64,000 nt of DNA from Nitrosospira multiformis (GCF_900110185.1 NZ_FOCT01000006.1:1-64000), one strand, 5' to 3'; shown: positions 52,567-61,432, counted from the stretch's first letter. Notes: a model not told the origin generated them from the letters alone. Numbers and translations: made by a program.

Positions 52567-53710
52567 CTACGGCTGCTGAGACAACATTTCCGGTTTTCCG
52601 GAAGCGGATATCAATGGCGGAAGGCTTCCGAACCTCTTCCTTCGAGCTCCCCGTTCCACTACTGTGATGAAGACGTAATCCGGCTTGAAGGTGTTCACCA
52701 ACCGGGCAAACAACTCTGGGTTTGCTGCGTCATAGTGAAGTTGCAGGGTTTCGCTGAAAGTAGCAGCCATAAACGGCGCCATTGCGGTTCCAAAAGAGTC
52801 ACGCAGCCATAGGACTCGCTTCTGATTCAAGGCCTGTTCCGATTTGACAAGCAACGGGCGTTGTGCGGTATGAATTTGAGGATTCCCGCCGGATCGCTTG
52901 AGCCGGCCTGTTTCAAAATCGTACTGCTTCGTTTCGATAGGGCGATCGCTGATGATATCGATGACGACCTCGTTATCTCGCAGTGTTTCCTTCAATCTCA
53001 GGAATTTCGCCAGATCACCTCCCTGGCGCTGGTTAACCTCCAAAACACGCACGTCTTTCTCCGATAGCAGACGGAGCCCCGGTTCAGCGCGGGCAATGTC
53101 CATTTCAAAAGCCTGAAAAGCCACCCAGACTCCAAGGCTATTCCAATGGGCATCCGTTTTGTAGTAGAGCGATTCTGAAAATTGAGATTTTGCTGTTCTC
53201 AGAGCCGGACGAGTGTCAACGTAAAGTCCCCGGTTAACATTAGCCAGTAACGTATCCATTGCTGTCGGTGCAGCAGGCTGGGCCCAATCGGGGAGAAATT
53301 CGGGATAGATGGTAGCCTTATCAGGGCTCAGCATGACTCGAAACATACTAATGACGTTATGATTCAACCACCGGCTCCATGACGCAGTCGCACGACCGAT
53401 TGTCCCGGCAAATCTTTCATCCTCAACAGTTGCGCCACGGCGTACACCAGTGATTGTTTTTCCATATTCCTCCCCTGGATAGAGCCAGTCTTCCTTTCCA
53501 ATAAACACTTGGTCGGGGTTAGTCGAGATCATGGGGATAAAGGAACCGGCTCAGGAAGGGCAAGGCAAAGTCAAAGTTGTAGAGTACGGATTCGCTCCAC
53601 CATTCCTGTCCGTCGTTCTTTTGCCAGATTCTTGCATTCAGATTGATAGCCGGCACCACGGCCAATACAAGCAGGGCCGCGCCAACAAACATAAAAACTG
53701 TTCTTTTCAC
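52567..53710 (-). pseudogene. AlgJ/AlgX-like SGNH acetyltransferase, frameshifted
   Basis: Two overlapping minus-strand frames form one gene. The upstream part (53519-53710, from GTG) encodes a membrane-anchored N-terminus, FMFVGAALLVLAVVPAINLNARIWQ, ending YPHDLD. The downstream frame (to 52567) continues ISTNPDQVFIGKEDWLYPGEEYGK, exactly where homologues of AlgJ/AlgX read VFxGKDGWLY. Further on, SESLYYKTDAHWNSLG gives the D-x-H signature of SGNH-type O-acetyltransferases, and WLRDSFGTAM gives the Ser-nucleophile region. The join is at about 53519-53532. Such proteins acetylate exported polysaccharide with an MBOAT partner. The preceding gene, also broken, ends in a membrane segment with IFLYFNF, like AlgI C-termini. 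A true frameshift (or sequencing error) is the simplest reading. Confidence 0.6.
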
Positions 53711-53722
53711 GCCCAGGTTCGC

Positions 53723-54309
53723 TTAGAAATTGAAATAAAGGAATATCGAACTGGTTGTTACCATCGTGAAATACATCGCGATACAGAATAACAGAAGCGC
53801 TCCCGAGAGCTTTATCGCGCCCTGGCCGCCCATCATCAGCTCAAACGAATTCTTCTGACCGATGATTCCCAACGTGAGCAGGATCACGGTGAAGCAGAAC
53901 AGGTTTGCGGCAAGACCAACGGGCAGCCATCTCAGGAGATGATCCGAAAACCACCCGCCCCAAACCAGGCAACCATCACTAGAAATCCCGAGCCGGTGCC
54001 CTTGCTGGTATGGACAAAGTCCCCTGCCCGTCTGACCTCCAGCGGGATGGTGACGAGCGTCTCGGGATCTCCTGCCTCATTATTTCCAATTAGCAGGATG
54101 TTGTACTTCGCCAATGGTTCCAGGTCTACGGCGAGGGCAATGTTCCCCGATTCATATTCCTGTGCAGGAACCGATAGCACCTCGCGCTCCTCGCCGCTTT
54201 CCACCTTCATAGGAAGGATGATCCCCATCCGGCACCACATAAGCATTGAAGTCCCCAGGGAACACGCCTCTTTCCGGTGCGCCGATGGCCGCACTTTGCA
54301 TGGGCGCAA
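53723..54309 (-). pseudogene. Degenerate gene upstream of the AlgJ-like pseudogene
   Basis: The minus strand shows protein-like pieces in at least three frames: a beta-rich segment VPAQEYESGNIALAVDLEPLAKYNILLIGNNEAGDPETLVTIPLEVRRAGDF, then after a shift a membrane part, RWLPVGLAANLFCFTVILLTLGIIGQ, and a final helix, LSGALLLFCIAMYFTMVTTSSIFLYFNF, closing 13 bases before the AlgJ-like gene. A further piece (VFPGDFNAYVVPDGD) precedes them. Several frameshifts must have occurred. The tail SSIFLYFNF resembles the NPFIYFQF end of AlgI-type MBOAT proteins, but the body is not MBOAT. The original gene is not identified. Confidence 0.4.
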
Positions 54310-54311
54310 GG

Positions 54312-54539
54312 CTACACGTCCGGAGCGTCCGGAGCCAGAATTGGCCAGATGCCATCTTCACCTTCTTTCAGGCATGATCCATTAGCATCCAGTCCGTATG
54401 CACACTCTATTTTTTTACCAGCAAGAATTCTTTCATAATTTTCCCTTTCTCTTTCATTAATCGGCACCGAAGGACGACCACACGCGGCTATCAGCATAAC
54501 TGACAGAGCAATGGTAACTGCATTGATAATACGCTTCAT
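54312..54539 (-). CDS. Small lipoprotein of unknown function
   Basis: A 75-residue lipoprotein with signal peptide MKRIINAVTIALSVML and lipobox IAAC (acylated Cys about 20). The mature part is NERERENYERILAGKKIECAYGLDANGSCLKEGEDG, with two further cysteines. GGGAG lies 7 bases before the ATG. It is divergent from the LysR gene, whose promoter lies in the 120-base gap. It sits upstream of the broken acetyltransferase genes on the same strand. Confidence 0.6.
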   Translation of the reverse strand: MKRIINAVTIALSVMLIAACGRPSVPINERERENYERILAGKKIECAYGLDANGSCLKEGEDGIWPILAPDAPDV

Positions 54540-54577
54540 AAAATAACTCCCTATAAACCTAATAATAACCTTACCGT

Positions 54578-54660
54578 AGGAGTGGAATTATCCACTGCTT
54601 TTCATATAGAATAAAGGCTATTTTTTGGATAACATTGCTCCATTTTTGGAGCAATTAGTA
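54578..54660 (+). repeat. Repeated promoter-like segment, copy 1
   Basis: An 83-base segment directly upstream of the LysR gene that recurs at 56641-56722 in the same orientation with roughly 85% identity (GGAGTGGAATTATCCACTGC... to ...GAGCAATTAGTA). It contains the LysR operator described next and AT-rich sequence (TATAGAATAAAG). See copy 2 for interpretation. Confidence 0.8.
54634..54655. promoter_or_regulatory. Perfect dyad, likely LysR-type autoregulatory site
   Basis: ATTGCTCCA-tttt-TGGAGCAAT is a 9-bp perfect inverted repeat just 4 bases before the LysR ATG. It is a natural dimer site for the LysR protein (autorepression) or another regulator. In copy 2 of the repeat only the right arm TGGAGCAAT survives. 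Confidence 0.6.
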
Positions 54661-55550
54661 TGGAATTTTTGAATGACATGGCCTTGTTCGTGGAAGTGGT
54701 CAAGGCGAAGAGCTTTCGCGGTGCGGCCGATATTATCGGAATGCCGAACTCAACCCTGTCCCGACGGATCAGTGCGTTGGAGAAGGCAATTGGGCTGCGC
54801 CTTTTGCATCGCACAACGCGCAGGATTGAGCTAACCGAGGCCGGTCAGATTTATTACGAGCGCTGCAAGCGCATCGTCGATGAAGCCAGGCTTGCGCATG
54901 AACAACTCGGCAAAATGCTCGCACAACCCAGCGGAGTGCTACGCGCTTCACTACCTGTGGATTTTACCGTAGCCTACTTGGCGCCTTTGGTCGCCGAATT
55001 TGCAAACCTCTATCCCGGCATCACTTTCGATTTCGATCTCACATCACGGCGGGTCGATCTGGTGAGCGAGCCTTTCGATGTGGCGATCCGCCTCGGAGAA
55101 TCAGAGAATTCGCAGCTGATCGCACGTCCACTGGCCGTGCTCCCGACGTACCTTTACGCTTCACCCCGTTATCTCGACCGCTCAGGAGAACCTGTCGAGC
55201 CTGCCGATCTGGAGCACCATGAGTGTCTGAGCATCCTGAAGACCGGTACGTGGACACTGCATGATGGGACGCACACCCTTAAGGTTTCTATCAGTGGCCG
55301 GTTCACGCTCAACAGCGTCGCCATGATTCGCCGCTTGGGAACACTCGATATGGGCATTATCATGATGCTGGAGGAAATTGTCACCGATGATCTTGCGAGC
55401 GGGCGGTTGCGTCGCGTACTGCCTCAATGGCACGGCACTCCAGTACCCGTCTATGCCGTCACTGAGACCCGATTGCTGCCCGCAAAGACACAGTGCTTCA
55501 TCGAGTTCTTACGGGAGCGCCTGCCACGGGGTTTAAAACACGGGGTTTAA
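54660..55550 (+). CDS. LysR-family transcriptional regulator
   Basis: A 296-residue LTTR. Residues 1-65 form the winged helix-turn-helix: MALFVEVVKAKSFRGAADIIGMPNSTLSRRISALEKAIGLRLLHRTTRRIELTEAG. Residues 90-290 form the periplasmic-binding-protein-like effector domain, with RASLPVDFTVAYLAPLVAEFANLYPGITFDFDLTSRRVDLVSEPFDVAIRLGE. It belongs to the subgroup near CrgA/PtxR-type regulators. The neighbouring minus-strand outer-membrane gene, and a second copy of its operator region beside that gene, suggest that it controls that porin and itself. The effector is unknown. Confidence 0.92.
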   Translation: MEFLNDMALFVEVVKAKSFRGAADIIGMPNSTLSRRISALEKAIGLRLLHRTTRRIELTEAGQIYYERCKRIVDEARLAHEQLGKMLAQPSGVLRASLPVDFTVAYLAPLVAEFANLYPGITFDFDLTSRRVDLVSEPFDVAIRLGESENSQLIARPLAVLPTYLYASPRYLDRSGEPVEPADLEHHECLSILKTGTWTLHDGTHTLKVSISGRFTLNSVAMIRRLGTLDMGIIMMLEEIVTDDLASGRLRRVLPQWHGTPVPVYAVTETRLLPAKTQCFIEFLRERLPRGLKHGV

Positions 55551-55657
55551 AAAGATGCTGGAATTTCCCTGATGCTTTCGGCTGGCCACCACCCAGAGAT
55601 TGTCTCCATTCACCTTGGATTGTAGTAAGTAATCAAGGTGAGGATAGTTTGTGCTCG

Positions 55658-56584
55658 TCAGAAGGGCATGATCAATTTCAACCAGGCTGTGTAACCCTGG
55701 AAACGATTCTTGACGTGCATTTCATGCTGCCACTGTGCAATAAACATCGTTCCGGTCGGGCTGTTATAACTCACGCTGGGCCCAATCGCAAACACTTCAC
55801 CTTTGCGCCCCGGGGACCAAGGGTCAAGCGTCGGCGAGATTGCTTGCCCATCGAGTTTATCGATTGTCGTCTGCTTCAGGTAATAACCTGAAAGGCCAAC
55901 ACCCCATAAACCAAAACGCTTGCCAACAAGAAAGTCAATGTGGAGCTCGTCACCGGACGCGTAGTCCATTTTCGGTTCGCCAATGCCCAGACGAAACTCC
56001 TTATTCTTACTCTTGATGTTGTACATGAATTTACTGGAGATCTCCCACCCCTTTTCAGAGAGCCAGGACACCGCGAAGAGTGGTTCGATGCTCCAGTAAT
56101 TGGCACCGATGCTCTTGCCCGGATTACCGGCTTTATACTGGCCCGTAGGCAGGCGAATGTCCAATGCAGCTACCCAATGCCAGTTACCTAAATGCCAGTT
56201 CAAACCGAAAGGACTGATGGTTATATCACCCAGCCCGATAACTGAATCATGGTCCCCAAGCTTCATCCTTTGATGCACTATTGGCACGATGATATGCACA
56301 CCGTAATTACCCCCCAGGATACGCATTTCATTGATGTGGATAAGGCGAAATGCGTTGAACCAGGTACTGAGAGATGCATCCGGCACTTTGTCACCGTTGC
56401 CGTTATGCAAGGAGCCACCGTAATGACCGAAATAATTGAGGAAATAATTGCCCGGGGGTGGTGCTACCCCCGCCAGCCAGTTTTCGGCACCGTTTGGATA
56501 CTGGTCGCTCCCCTCCTTAGCAATTGCATCCCCTGCAGCCAGCTCCAACAGAGCTAGCACAAAGCCGAACAGCTTAATGTTCAT
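55658..56584 (-). CDS. Outer-membrane transporter-like protein (SphA/MetA phenol-degradation family)
   Basis: A 308-residue beta-rich protein: signal peptide MNIKLFGFVLALLELAAGDAIA, then EGSDQYPNGAENWLAGVAPPPGNYFLNYFGHY, the opening of the COG4313/phenol meta-pathway family of outer-membrane proteins. Alternating aromatic strands follow (GDITISPFGLNWHLGNWHWVAALDIRLPTGQYKAGNPG, ...YNSPTGTMFIAQWQHEMHVKNRFQGYTAWLKLIMPF) with a terminal Phe typical of outer-membrane barrels. AAGAAGGGAG precedes the ATG. Upstream in-frame ATGs at 56620 and 56683 are rejected because the signal peptide fits here. It is convergent with the LysR gene and probably takes up small aromatic or hydrophobic molecules. Confidence 0.82.
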   Translation of the reverse strand: MNIKLFGFVLALLELAAGDAIAKEGSDQYPNGAENWLAGVAPPPGNYFLNYFGHYGGSLHNGNGDKVPDASLSTWFNAFRLIHINEMRILGGNYGVHIIVPIVHQRMKLGDHDSVIGLGDITISPFGLNWHLGNWHWVAALDIRLPTGQYKAGNPGKSIGANYWSIEPLFAVSWLSEKGWEISSKFMYNIKSKNKEFRLGIGEPKMDYASGDELHIDFLVGKRFGLWGVGLSGYYLKQTTIDKLDGQAISPTLDPWSPGRKGEVFAIGPSVSYNSPTGTMFIAQWQHEMHVKNRFQGYTAWLKLIMPF

Positions 56585-56640
56585 GCTCCCTTCTTGATCC
56601 CAGCTCTCATCATTCTTCATGATGATTTCTTCGAATTTGG

Positions 56641-56722
56641 AGGAGGGAATCATCCACTGCTTTTTATATAGAATAAAGACCATTTTTTGGATAACATTGA
56701 TCTATAAATGGAGCAATTAGTA
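56641..56722 (+). repeat. Repeated promoter-like segment, copy 2
   Basis: An 82-base near-copy of 54578-54660 in the same orientation. It lies about 60 bases upstream of the outer-membrane gene (minus strand). The left half of the dyad is altered (ATTGATCTA), the right TGGAGCAAT kept. It could be the LysR target site for the outer-membrane gene, or part of a small duplication that framed the LysR/porin block. Confidence 0.75.
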
Positions 56723-56724
56723 CC

Positions 56725-57003
56725 AACTGGTCGGTTTTCCCCGGCATTTCCTGAACCGAGGAATTGATATTTCCGTAATTTTTGATCAGCAGCCCGTCTG
56801 CCATGCGGAATAGCAGCCGTACCGGGGCATTTTCGATGGAATTGTCATAACATATGCCCGGTCGGCCAATCTTGCCGCAACTCGACAGTTGGCGAGCGAG
56901 CGCGTGTAGCGGGCAATGATCTTGCGAATAGCCACATCATGGCCGCCTTCCACTACGCGCAACGCAACCCTGATATAGACGGGCGTGCTTTGAACGTCAC
57001 TGA
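56725..57003 (-). pseudogene. Remnant of a zeta-toxin-like kinase C-terminus
   Basis: On the minus strand one frame reads VALRVVEGGHDVAIRKIIAR YTRSLANCRVAARLADRAY-like sequence from about 56990. This is the C-terminal pattern of zeta-toxin/ABC-type ATPase family proteins (GGHDVP-x-x-K-I-I-x-R-Y-x-R-S-L...ADRAYVYDNS). The frame then shifts, and a second reads NSIENAPVRLLFRMADGLLIKNYGNINS, its natural continuation. No N-terminal P-loop is left. Decayed toxin or kinase gene. Confidence 0.5.
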
Positions 57004-57023
57004 ATACCGGCTTCCGCCGGTAT
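57004..57023. repeat. Perfect 8-bp hairpin
   Basis: ATACCGGC-ttcc-GCCGGTAT, a REP-like palindrome at the edge of the zeta-like remnant, followed by gactttt on the plus strand. It may be a dispersed intergenic repeat unit. The remaining sequence to 57201 (57024-57201) holds no gene that I can support. Confidence 0.5.
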
Positions 57024-57201
57024 GACTTTTGTACTGCTTGCTCGCCGAATTAATAGCACGGGACAACTCGCTCCAATAAAGCTTGAGGTCCGGCGTGAAT
57101 TACTTTATAAAACCCGGAGTTGACTCTGTCCGCAAGCAAGAAGGTGGATATTCCTACAGATAATCCACATTCAGGAATCGGGAAAAGACTCCGGCAAATC
57201 C

Positions 57202-58401
57202 ATGCAGAGCTCGCGTTCATCTGTAAATTCCACTACGAGTGCCCCCTACATAACGTCCATCGACCTCATGCGCGGGCTAGTGATGGTGCTCATGGCGCTT
57301 GACCATGTGCGCGGATTTTTCACCGATGCGGACTTCAGCTCCACTGATCTTGCACGCACCACTCCTGCCATTTTCCTGACGCGCTGGATCACCCACCTGT
57401 GCGCACCGGTATTTGTCTTTCTGGCGGGCACGAGCGCCTATCTGTCTGCATCGCGGGGCATGCAGCGCTCACAACTGGCGAAACGATTATTCCTGCGGGG
57501 GTTGTGGCTGGTATTTCTTGAGCTGACGGTTGTGCGTTTTGCCTGGTTCTTCAATCTGGATTACAGCTTGATGGACCTGCAGGTGATCTGGGCGTTGGGC
57601 TGGTCCATGATTGTTCTCGCGGCACTCGTCTATCTGCCGCTATGGGCGATCGCCGGCTTTGGCATCGGTATGATCCTGAATCACAATCTGCTCGACGGCA
57701 TACGGCTTGAGGATTTTCAGGCAGCGGGCGGTTCGCTCACCTGGAAAGGGTGGCTGCTGAGCGTGCTCCATATCCCCCATTTCCCGGTGGTGTACCCCCT
57801 CATCCCCTGGATCGGGGTAATGGCCGCAGGTTATGCATTTGGTCCTCTTATGCTGCTGGCATCGAGGACAAGAATAAAGGTAGTGCTTGAATGCGGCGCT
57901 ATTCTTGTCGCAGGCTTCCTCATTCTCCGAGCCCTGAATATCTATGGCGATCCGGAACCATGGGTTTTGCAGGAAACCCGGGTGTTTACACTACTTTCCT
58001 TCCTGAATACGACAAAATATCCGCCCTCATTACTCTATCTGCTGATGACGCTCGGACTCATGTTCCTGCTGATATCTGCATTTGAATGGTGGCATGAGGC
58101 ACATGGGCCGCATGGCATCGCAGGACGTTTTCTGATTACCTTTGGGCGCGTGCCCCTGTTTTTCTATCTCATTCATCTGTATTTTATTCACGGGCTCGCC
58201 CTGTTCATTGCGTTTGCAATGGGAGCGAATATTCGCTCCTTCCTGACCTCTTCCTGGGAATTCCCACCCTGGTGGGGATTCAGCCTTCCAGTTGTTTACC
58301 TGGTATGGGTAGTAGTCACTACAGCACTCTATCCTATCTGCCGACGGTTCGCGGCATTGAAGTCCCGCCATCGGGGCAGCTGGTGGACGCCTTATATCTA
58401 A
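57202..58401 (+). CDS. DUF1624 / heparan-alpha-glucosaminide N-acetyltransferase-like membrane protein
   Basis: A 399-residue polytopic inner-membrane protein, about ten hydrophobic helices. The opening SIDLMRGLVMVLMALDHVRGFFTDADF is the diagnostic N-terminus of the DUF1624 family, related to acyltransferases of the YeiB/HGSNAT group that transfer acyl groups across the membrane. PVFVFLAGTSAYL, IPHFPVVYPLIPWIGVMAAGYAFG and GRFLITFGRVPLFFYLIHLYFIHGLA follow, the last with the conserved His cluster. The substrate is unknown. No clear ribosome site stands at this ATG. The gene is monocistronic, following the decayed region. Confidence 0.85.
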   Translation: MQSSRSSVNSTTSAPYITSIDLMRGLVMVLMALDHVRGFFTDADFSSTDLARTTPAIFLTRWITHLCAPVFVFLAGTSAYLSASRGMQRSQLAKRLFLRGLWLVFLELTVVRFAWFFNLDYSLMDLQVIWALGWSMIVLAALVYLPLWAIAGFGIGMILNHNLLDGIRLEDFQAAGGSLTWKGWLLSVLHIPHFPVVYPLIPWIGVMAAGYAFGPLMLLASRTRIKVVLECGAILVAGFLILRALNIYGDPEPWVLQETRVFTLLSFLNTTKYPPSLLYLLMTLGLMFLLISAFEWWHEAHGPHGIAGRFLITFGRVPLFFYLIHLYFIHGLALFIAFAMGANIRSFLTSSWEFPPWWGFSLPVVYLVWVVVTTALYPICRRFAALKSRHRGSWWTPYI

Positions 58402-58539
58402 ATCTGATGGGTAAATTCCGGGGAGGCGGGAAACAGGTCATGTTGCACGCCAAATGTTCCTGTATGTGCGCTATCCAACGAAAAAGAATTGTTCCTTTTG
58501 CTAGGCTTCGGGTTTCAGAAAATGACAGGAGTTGCTGTA

Positions 58540-58806
58540 ATGGGTGACGATCTTTTTCAATTCCCGATCACGGGATGGGAAATAAAAACAGAACCTGTCG
58601 ATGGATCACTCTCGGTCCGGTTTCCATTTTTATCCCACGAGCAGCAAAAGCTTGCCGAGGCAGATCCCGGCAGACCCTACGTGATGCAAGCTGAACAGGC
58701 TCGGGAGCTTCGAGACGCATTGTCGAGAGCAATCGAACGCCTTGAGGACCAAGAGCTTGCAACCCCCATGTTGGCGGAAACATACAAGCGGTTTCTCATC
58801 TATTAA
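58540..58806 (+). CDS. Small uncharacterised protein
   Basis: An 88-residue soluble protein: MGDDLFQFPITGWEIKTEPVDGSLSVRFPFLSHEQQKLAEADPGRPYVMQAEQARELRDALSRAIERLEDQ. Its fold is short beta plus a helical pair. It resembles small domain-of-unknown-function proteins that often sit near signalling or acyltransferase genes, but I do not recognise it. AGGAG stands 8 bases before the ATG at 58540. The ORF opens 51 bases earlier without a site. It lies between the DUF1624 and NhaA genes. Confidence 0.6.
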   Translation: MGDDLFQFPITGWEIKTEPVDGSLSVRFPFLSHEQQKLAEADPGRPYVMQAEQARELRDALSRAIERLEDQELATPMLAETYKRFLIY

Positions 58807-58925
58807 GCGAAACGCAGCGTTCGCTTCTCAGTCCCAATTCACCACGCGGGATAGATAGCAAAAAGCAGGAACCCCCGGCGCCATTGCCAGGAGTGAGCGA
58901 ATATATTTGATGCGCTCGATCTCTG

Positions 58926-60800
58926 ATGAATCCTGAACTGCCACCAAATCACCTCGATAAACCGGTCGACGATGCGTATGACCATACGTTGGGACCGGCT
59001 GATGCCGAAATTACCCTGGTCGAATACGGTAGTTACGCAGATGCGCCCTCACGCTCGGCACACGAGCGCGTTGCCGAGTTGCGAAGCCGGTTTGGCAACC
59101 GGATGCGTTATGTATTTCGCCATCGCCCGTTGGCAGGAAGCAAAATTGCGCGCCGTGCAGCTGAGCTGGTGGAATCACACAACGATCCCGCTCGATTCTG
59201 GGATCTGCATGTCGCCCTGATGAGCCGCTCTGACAAGTTGAACGCAGACGATCTGTGCACCATTATTTCTGATTTGAAGCTGGATGGGAATAAAGAAGCT
59301 GGCCAGGAAGAAACAGCAGCAAGAGCAAGAGATCGCGTAGAAGCGGATATAGCCAGCGCAAACGCGAGCGGGGTCATCGTCACGCCGACATTCTTCATCA
59401 ACGGCCGTCGTTACGATGGCCCTTGGGATGTGCGCTCACTCTCTGAAGCAATGCTTGGCTCGCTTGGCCACGTTGTGCATGCTGCCGCACTGGATTTTGC
59501 CAAATGGGCGCCTTCGACCGGGATCATGCTGTTGCTTGCGACCGGGCTCGCAGTTGTTCTGAGCAACTCCGCGCTTGGCCCGGATTTCAATGAAATGTGG
59601 GAGCAGCACCTCGGGATTACGTTCCAGCATAGCGCTTTTGAGCTTTCATTGCGTCATTGGATAAATGACGGATTACTGGTGATCTTTTTCCTGGTTGTCG
59701 GCCTCGAAATCAAGCGCGAGTTCACCGTGGGACATCTTGCAGAGCGTCAATCCGCAATGTTGCCAATCGCCGCAGCGACTGGAGGTATGGCTGTCCCCGC
59801 CTTGCTTTACCTGATTCTGGTGCCGTCAGGACCGCCAATGGCTCCGGGATCGGAGGGGGCTGATGGTGCATGGTCATATGGGTGGGGTATCCCGATGGCA
59901 ACGGATACGGCGTTTGCAATTGCGCTGATCGCCATGATGGGGAAACGCGTTCCTGTTGAGCTACGTGTCTTTCTTACCGCGGCTGCCATTGTCGATGATA
60001 TTGGAGCAATCATTGTCGTTGCAATTTTTTATTCAGGTGAACTGCATATCGGTTATCTGGGCAGCGCGGCCGCGATTGCGGGCTTACTGGCGCTGCTCAA
60101 TAAGGGCGGCGTGTATCGAGCATCTCCGTATGTGATTCTCGGAATCGTCCTGTGGGTCTGCGTTTATGCAAGCGGGATACATGCCACCCTGGCAGGCATC
60201 ATTCTCGCGTTGTTCATTCCTACACGCCCGCCGCCTAATCTTCGCGCACTCATGCTGCAAGCGGACGCCATTCTGACCGCCGAAACCCGGCGCGGGAGGG
60301 AGGTCATGCATTACGGCCCTTCCGAACCTGCACTGGAGGCACTGGATGCCATTCATGACCGTTTGGAATCTCCCGCTGATCGCATGCTCCGGCATCTGGC
60401 GCCAAGATCGAGCTTTCTGGTATTGCCGGTGTTTGCGTTCGCGAACGCAGGAGTGGTTGTAGAGACTAGCGTATTCAGCGAGCACGTACCGTTAATGCTC
60501 GGCACCGCCACAGCCTTGGTTATCGGCAAACCCCTCGGATTTGTCACTGCCACCGTAACGGCTGTTCAACTGGGCTTTGCCACCAAACCAGATGCCTACT
60601 CCTGGCGACAGCTTGGAGGAGCGGGAGCGCTTGCCGGAATCGGTTTTACCATGTCGCTTTTCATAGCCAGCCAGGCCTTCCCCGAGGTAAGCGATTATGC
60701 GGCCGCCAAAATCGCAATTTTCGGTGGATCGATCCTCTCGGCAGTCCTCGGCGTCGCCATACTCTGGAATGCACAGGCAGAAGAAGAAAAAAATCCATGA
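58926..60800 (+). CDS. nhaA: NhaA Na+/H+ antiporter with N-terminal thioredoxin-like domain
   Basis: A 624-residue fusion. Residues 1-185 are a DsbA/thioredoxin-fold domain: ITLVEYGSYADAPSRSAHERVAEL...MRYVFRHRPL...RFWDLHVALMS...GVIVTPTFFINGRRYDGPWD, with the cis-Pro loop VTPTFF kept. The catalytic C-x2-C position reads YADAPSR, so it is not an active oxidoreductase. Residues about 195-620 are a complete NhaA: WINDGLLVIFFLVVGLEIKREFTVG, GIPMATDTAFAIALIAMMG and AAIVDDIGAIIVVAIFY with the two Asp of the ion site, GAGALAGIGFTMSLFIASQAF and a charged tail. It exchanges Na+ for H+ at the inner membrane. The fused domain could be structural or regulatory. Confidence 0.93.
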   Translation: MNPELPPNHLDKPVDDAYDHTLGPADAEITLVEYGSYADAPSRSAHERVAELRSRFGNRMRYVFRHRPLAGSKIARRAAELVESHNDPARFWDLHVALMSRSDKLNADDLCTIISDLKLDGNKEAGQEETAARARDRVEADIASANASGVIVTPTFFINGRRYDGPWDVRSLSEAMLGSLGHVVHAAALDFAKWAPSTGIMLLLATGLAVVLSNSALGPDFNEMWEQHLGITFQHSAFELSLRHWINDGLLVIFFLVVGLEIKREFTVGHLAERQSAMLPIAAATGGMAVPALLYLILVPSGPPMAPGSEGADGAWSYGWGIPMATDTAFAIALIAMMGKRVPVELRVFLTAAAIVDDIGAIIVVAIFYSGELHIGYLGSAAAIAGLLALLNKGGVYRASPYVILGIVLWVCVYASGIHATLAGIILALFIPTRPPPNLRALMLQADAILTAETRRGREVMHYGPSEPALEALDAIHDRLESPADRMLRHLAPRSSFLVLPVFAFANAGVVVETSVFSEHVPLMLGTATALVIGKPLGFVTATVTAVQLGFATKPDAYSWRQLGGAGALAGIGFTMSLFIASQAFPEVSDYAAAKIAIFGGSILSAVLGVAILWNAQAEEEKNP

Positions 60801-60961
60801 GTGTGAATAAAAACGGTTCAGGCCGAAATAGCAAGGGGATGCACTGGAAGCGAAGCGAAGGTAAAAATGAAGCGGATGGTAGAACCATTTTCTGAAACAC
60901 TCGTTGATAATCAAGCTATACGGCAGAAGTAAACGATAACTTTTCCATATGAGGAGGGAAT

Positions 60962-61390
60962 ATGAGTACAAAGAAGGCGTGGGCAGTTTGGAAAGGTGGA
61001 ATCAAGGACGGAGGCGGGACGATTTCCACCGAAACAGGTGTACTGAGCGAAGCACCTTATGGTTTCAAATCGAGATTTGAAAATGGCAAGGGCACCAATC
61101 CGGAAGAACTCATCGGTGCCGCGCACGCAGGCTGCTTTTCGATGGCGCTCTCCCTGATGCTTGGAGAAGCTGGCTTGACGCCGGAGAAAATCGAGACGCA
61201 CGCTGCCGTCACGCTCGACAAAGTTGGAGAAGGTTTCGAGATTACCACTATCCACCTTGACGTTGCCGCCAAAATACCGGGAGCAGATCAGGCGAAATTC
61301 GAAGAGATTGCCAACAAGGCAAAGGAAGGCTGCCCCGTATCCAAACTATTCAAGGCAAAAATAACAATGGAAGCAAGACTGGAAACGTAG
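60962..61390 (+). CDS. osmC: OsmC family peroxide reductase
   Basis: A 142-residue OsmC/Ohr-type peroxidase that reduces organic hydroperoxides with a reactive Cys and a resolving Cys. The two are at Cys58 in ELIGAAHAGCFSMALS and Cys124 in KEGCPVSKLF. The start MSTKKAWAVWKGGIKDGGGTISTETG and SEAPYGFKSRFENGKGTNPEEL are the standard family features. It is cytoplasmic and dimeric in relatives. AGGAGGGAAT precedes the ATG. It follows NhaA by 161 bases with no shared operon evident. It fits with catalase and SelO as a stress gene. Confidence 0.93.
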   Translation: MSTKKAWAVWKGGIKDGGGTISTETGVLSEAPYGFKSRFENGKGTNPEELIGAAHAGCFSMALSLMLGEAGLTPEKIETHAAVTLDKVGEGFEITTIHLDVAAKIPGADQAKFEEIANKAKEGCPVSKLFKAKITMEARLET

Positions 61391-61432
61391 TTATTGTCCG
61401 ATAACGCGAGCGGAGCGTCATTCGCCGACATA

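Noticed and set aside
57004..57023. Integron attC or phage attachment site
   Set aside because: Only a simple 8-bp hairpin; no core sites or duplicated attachment sequence.
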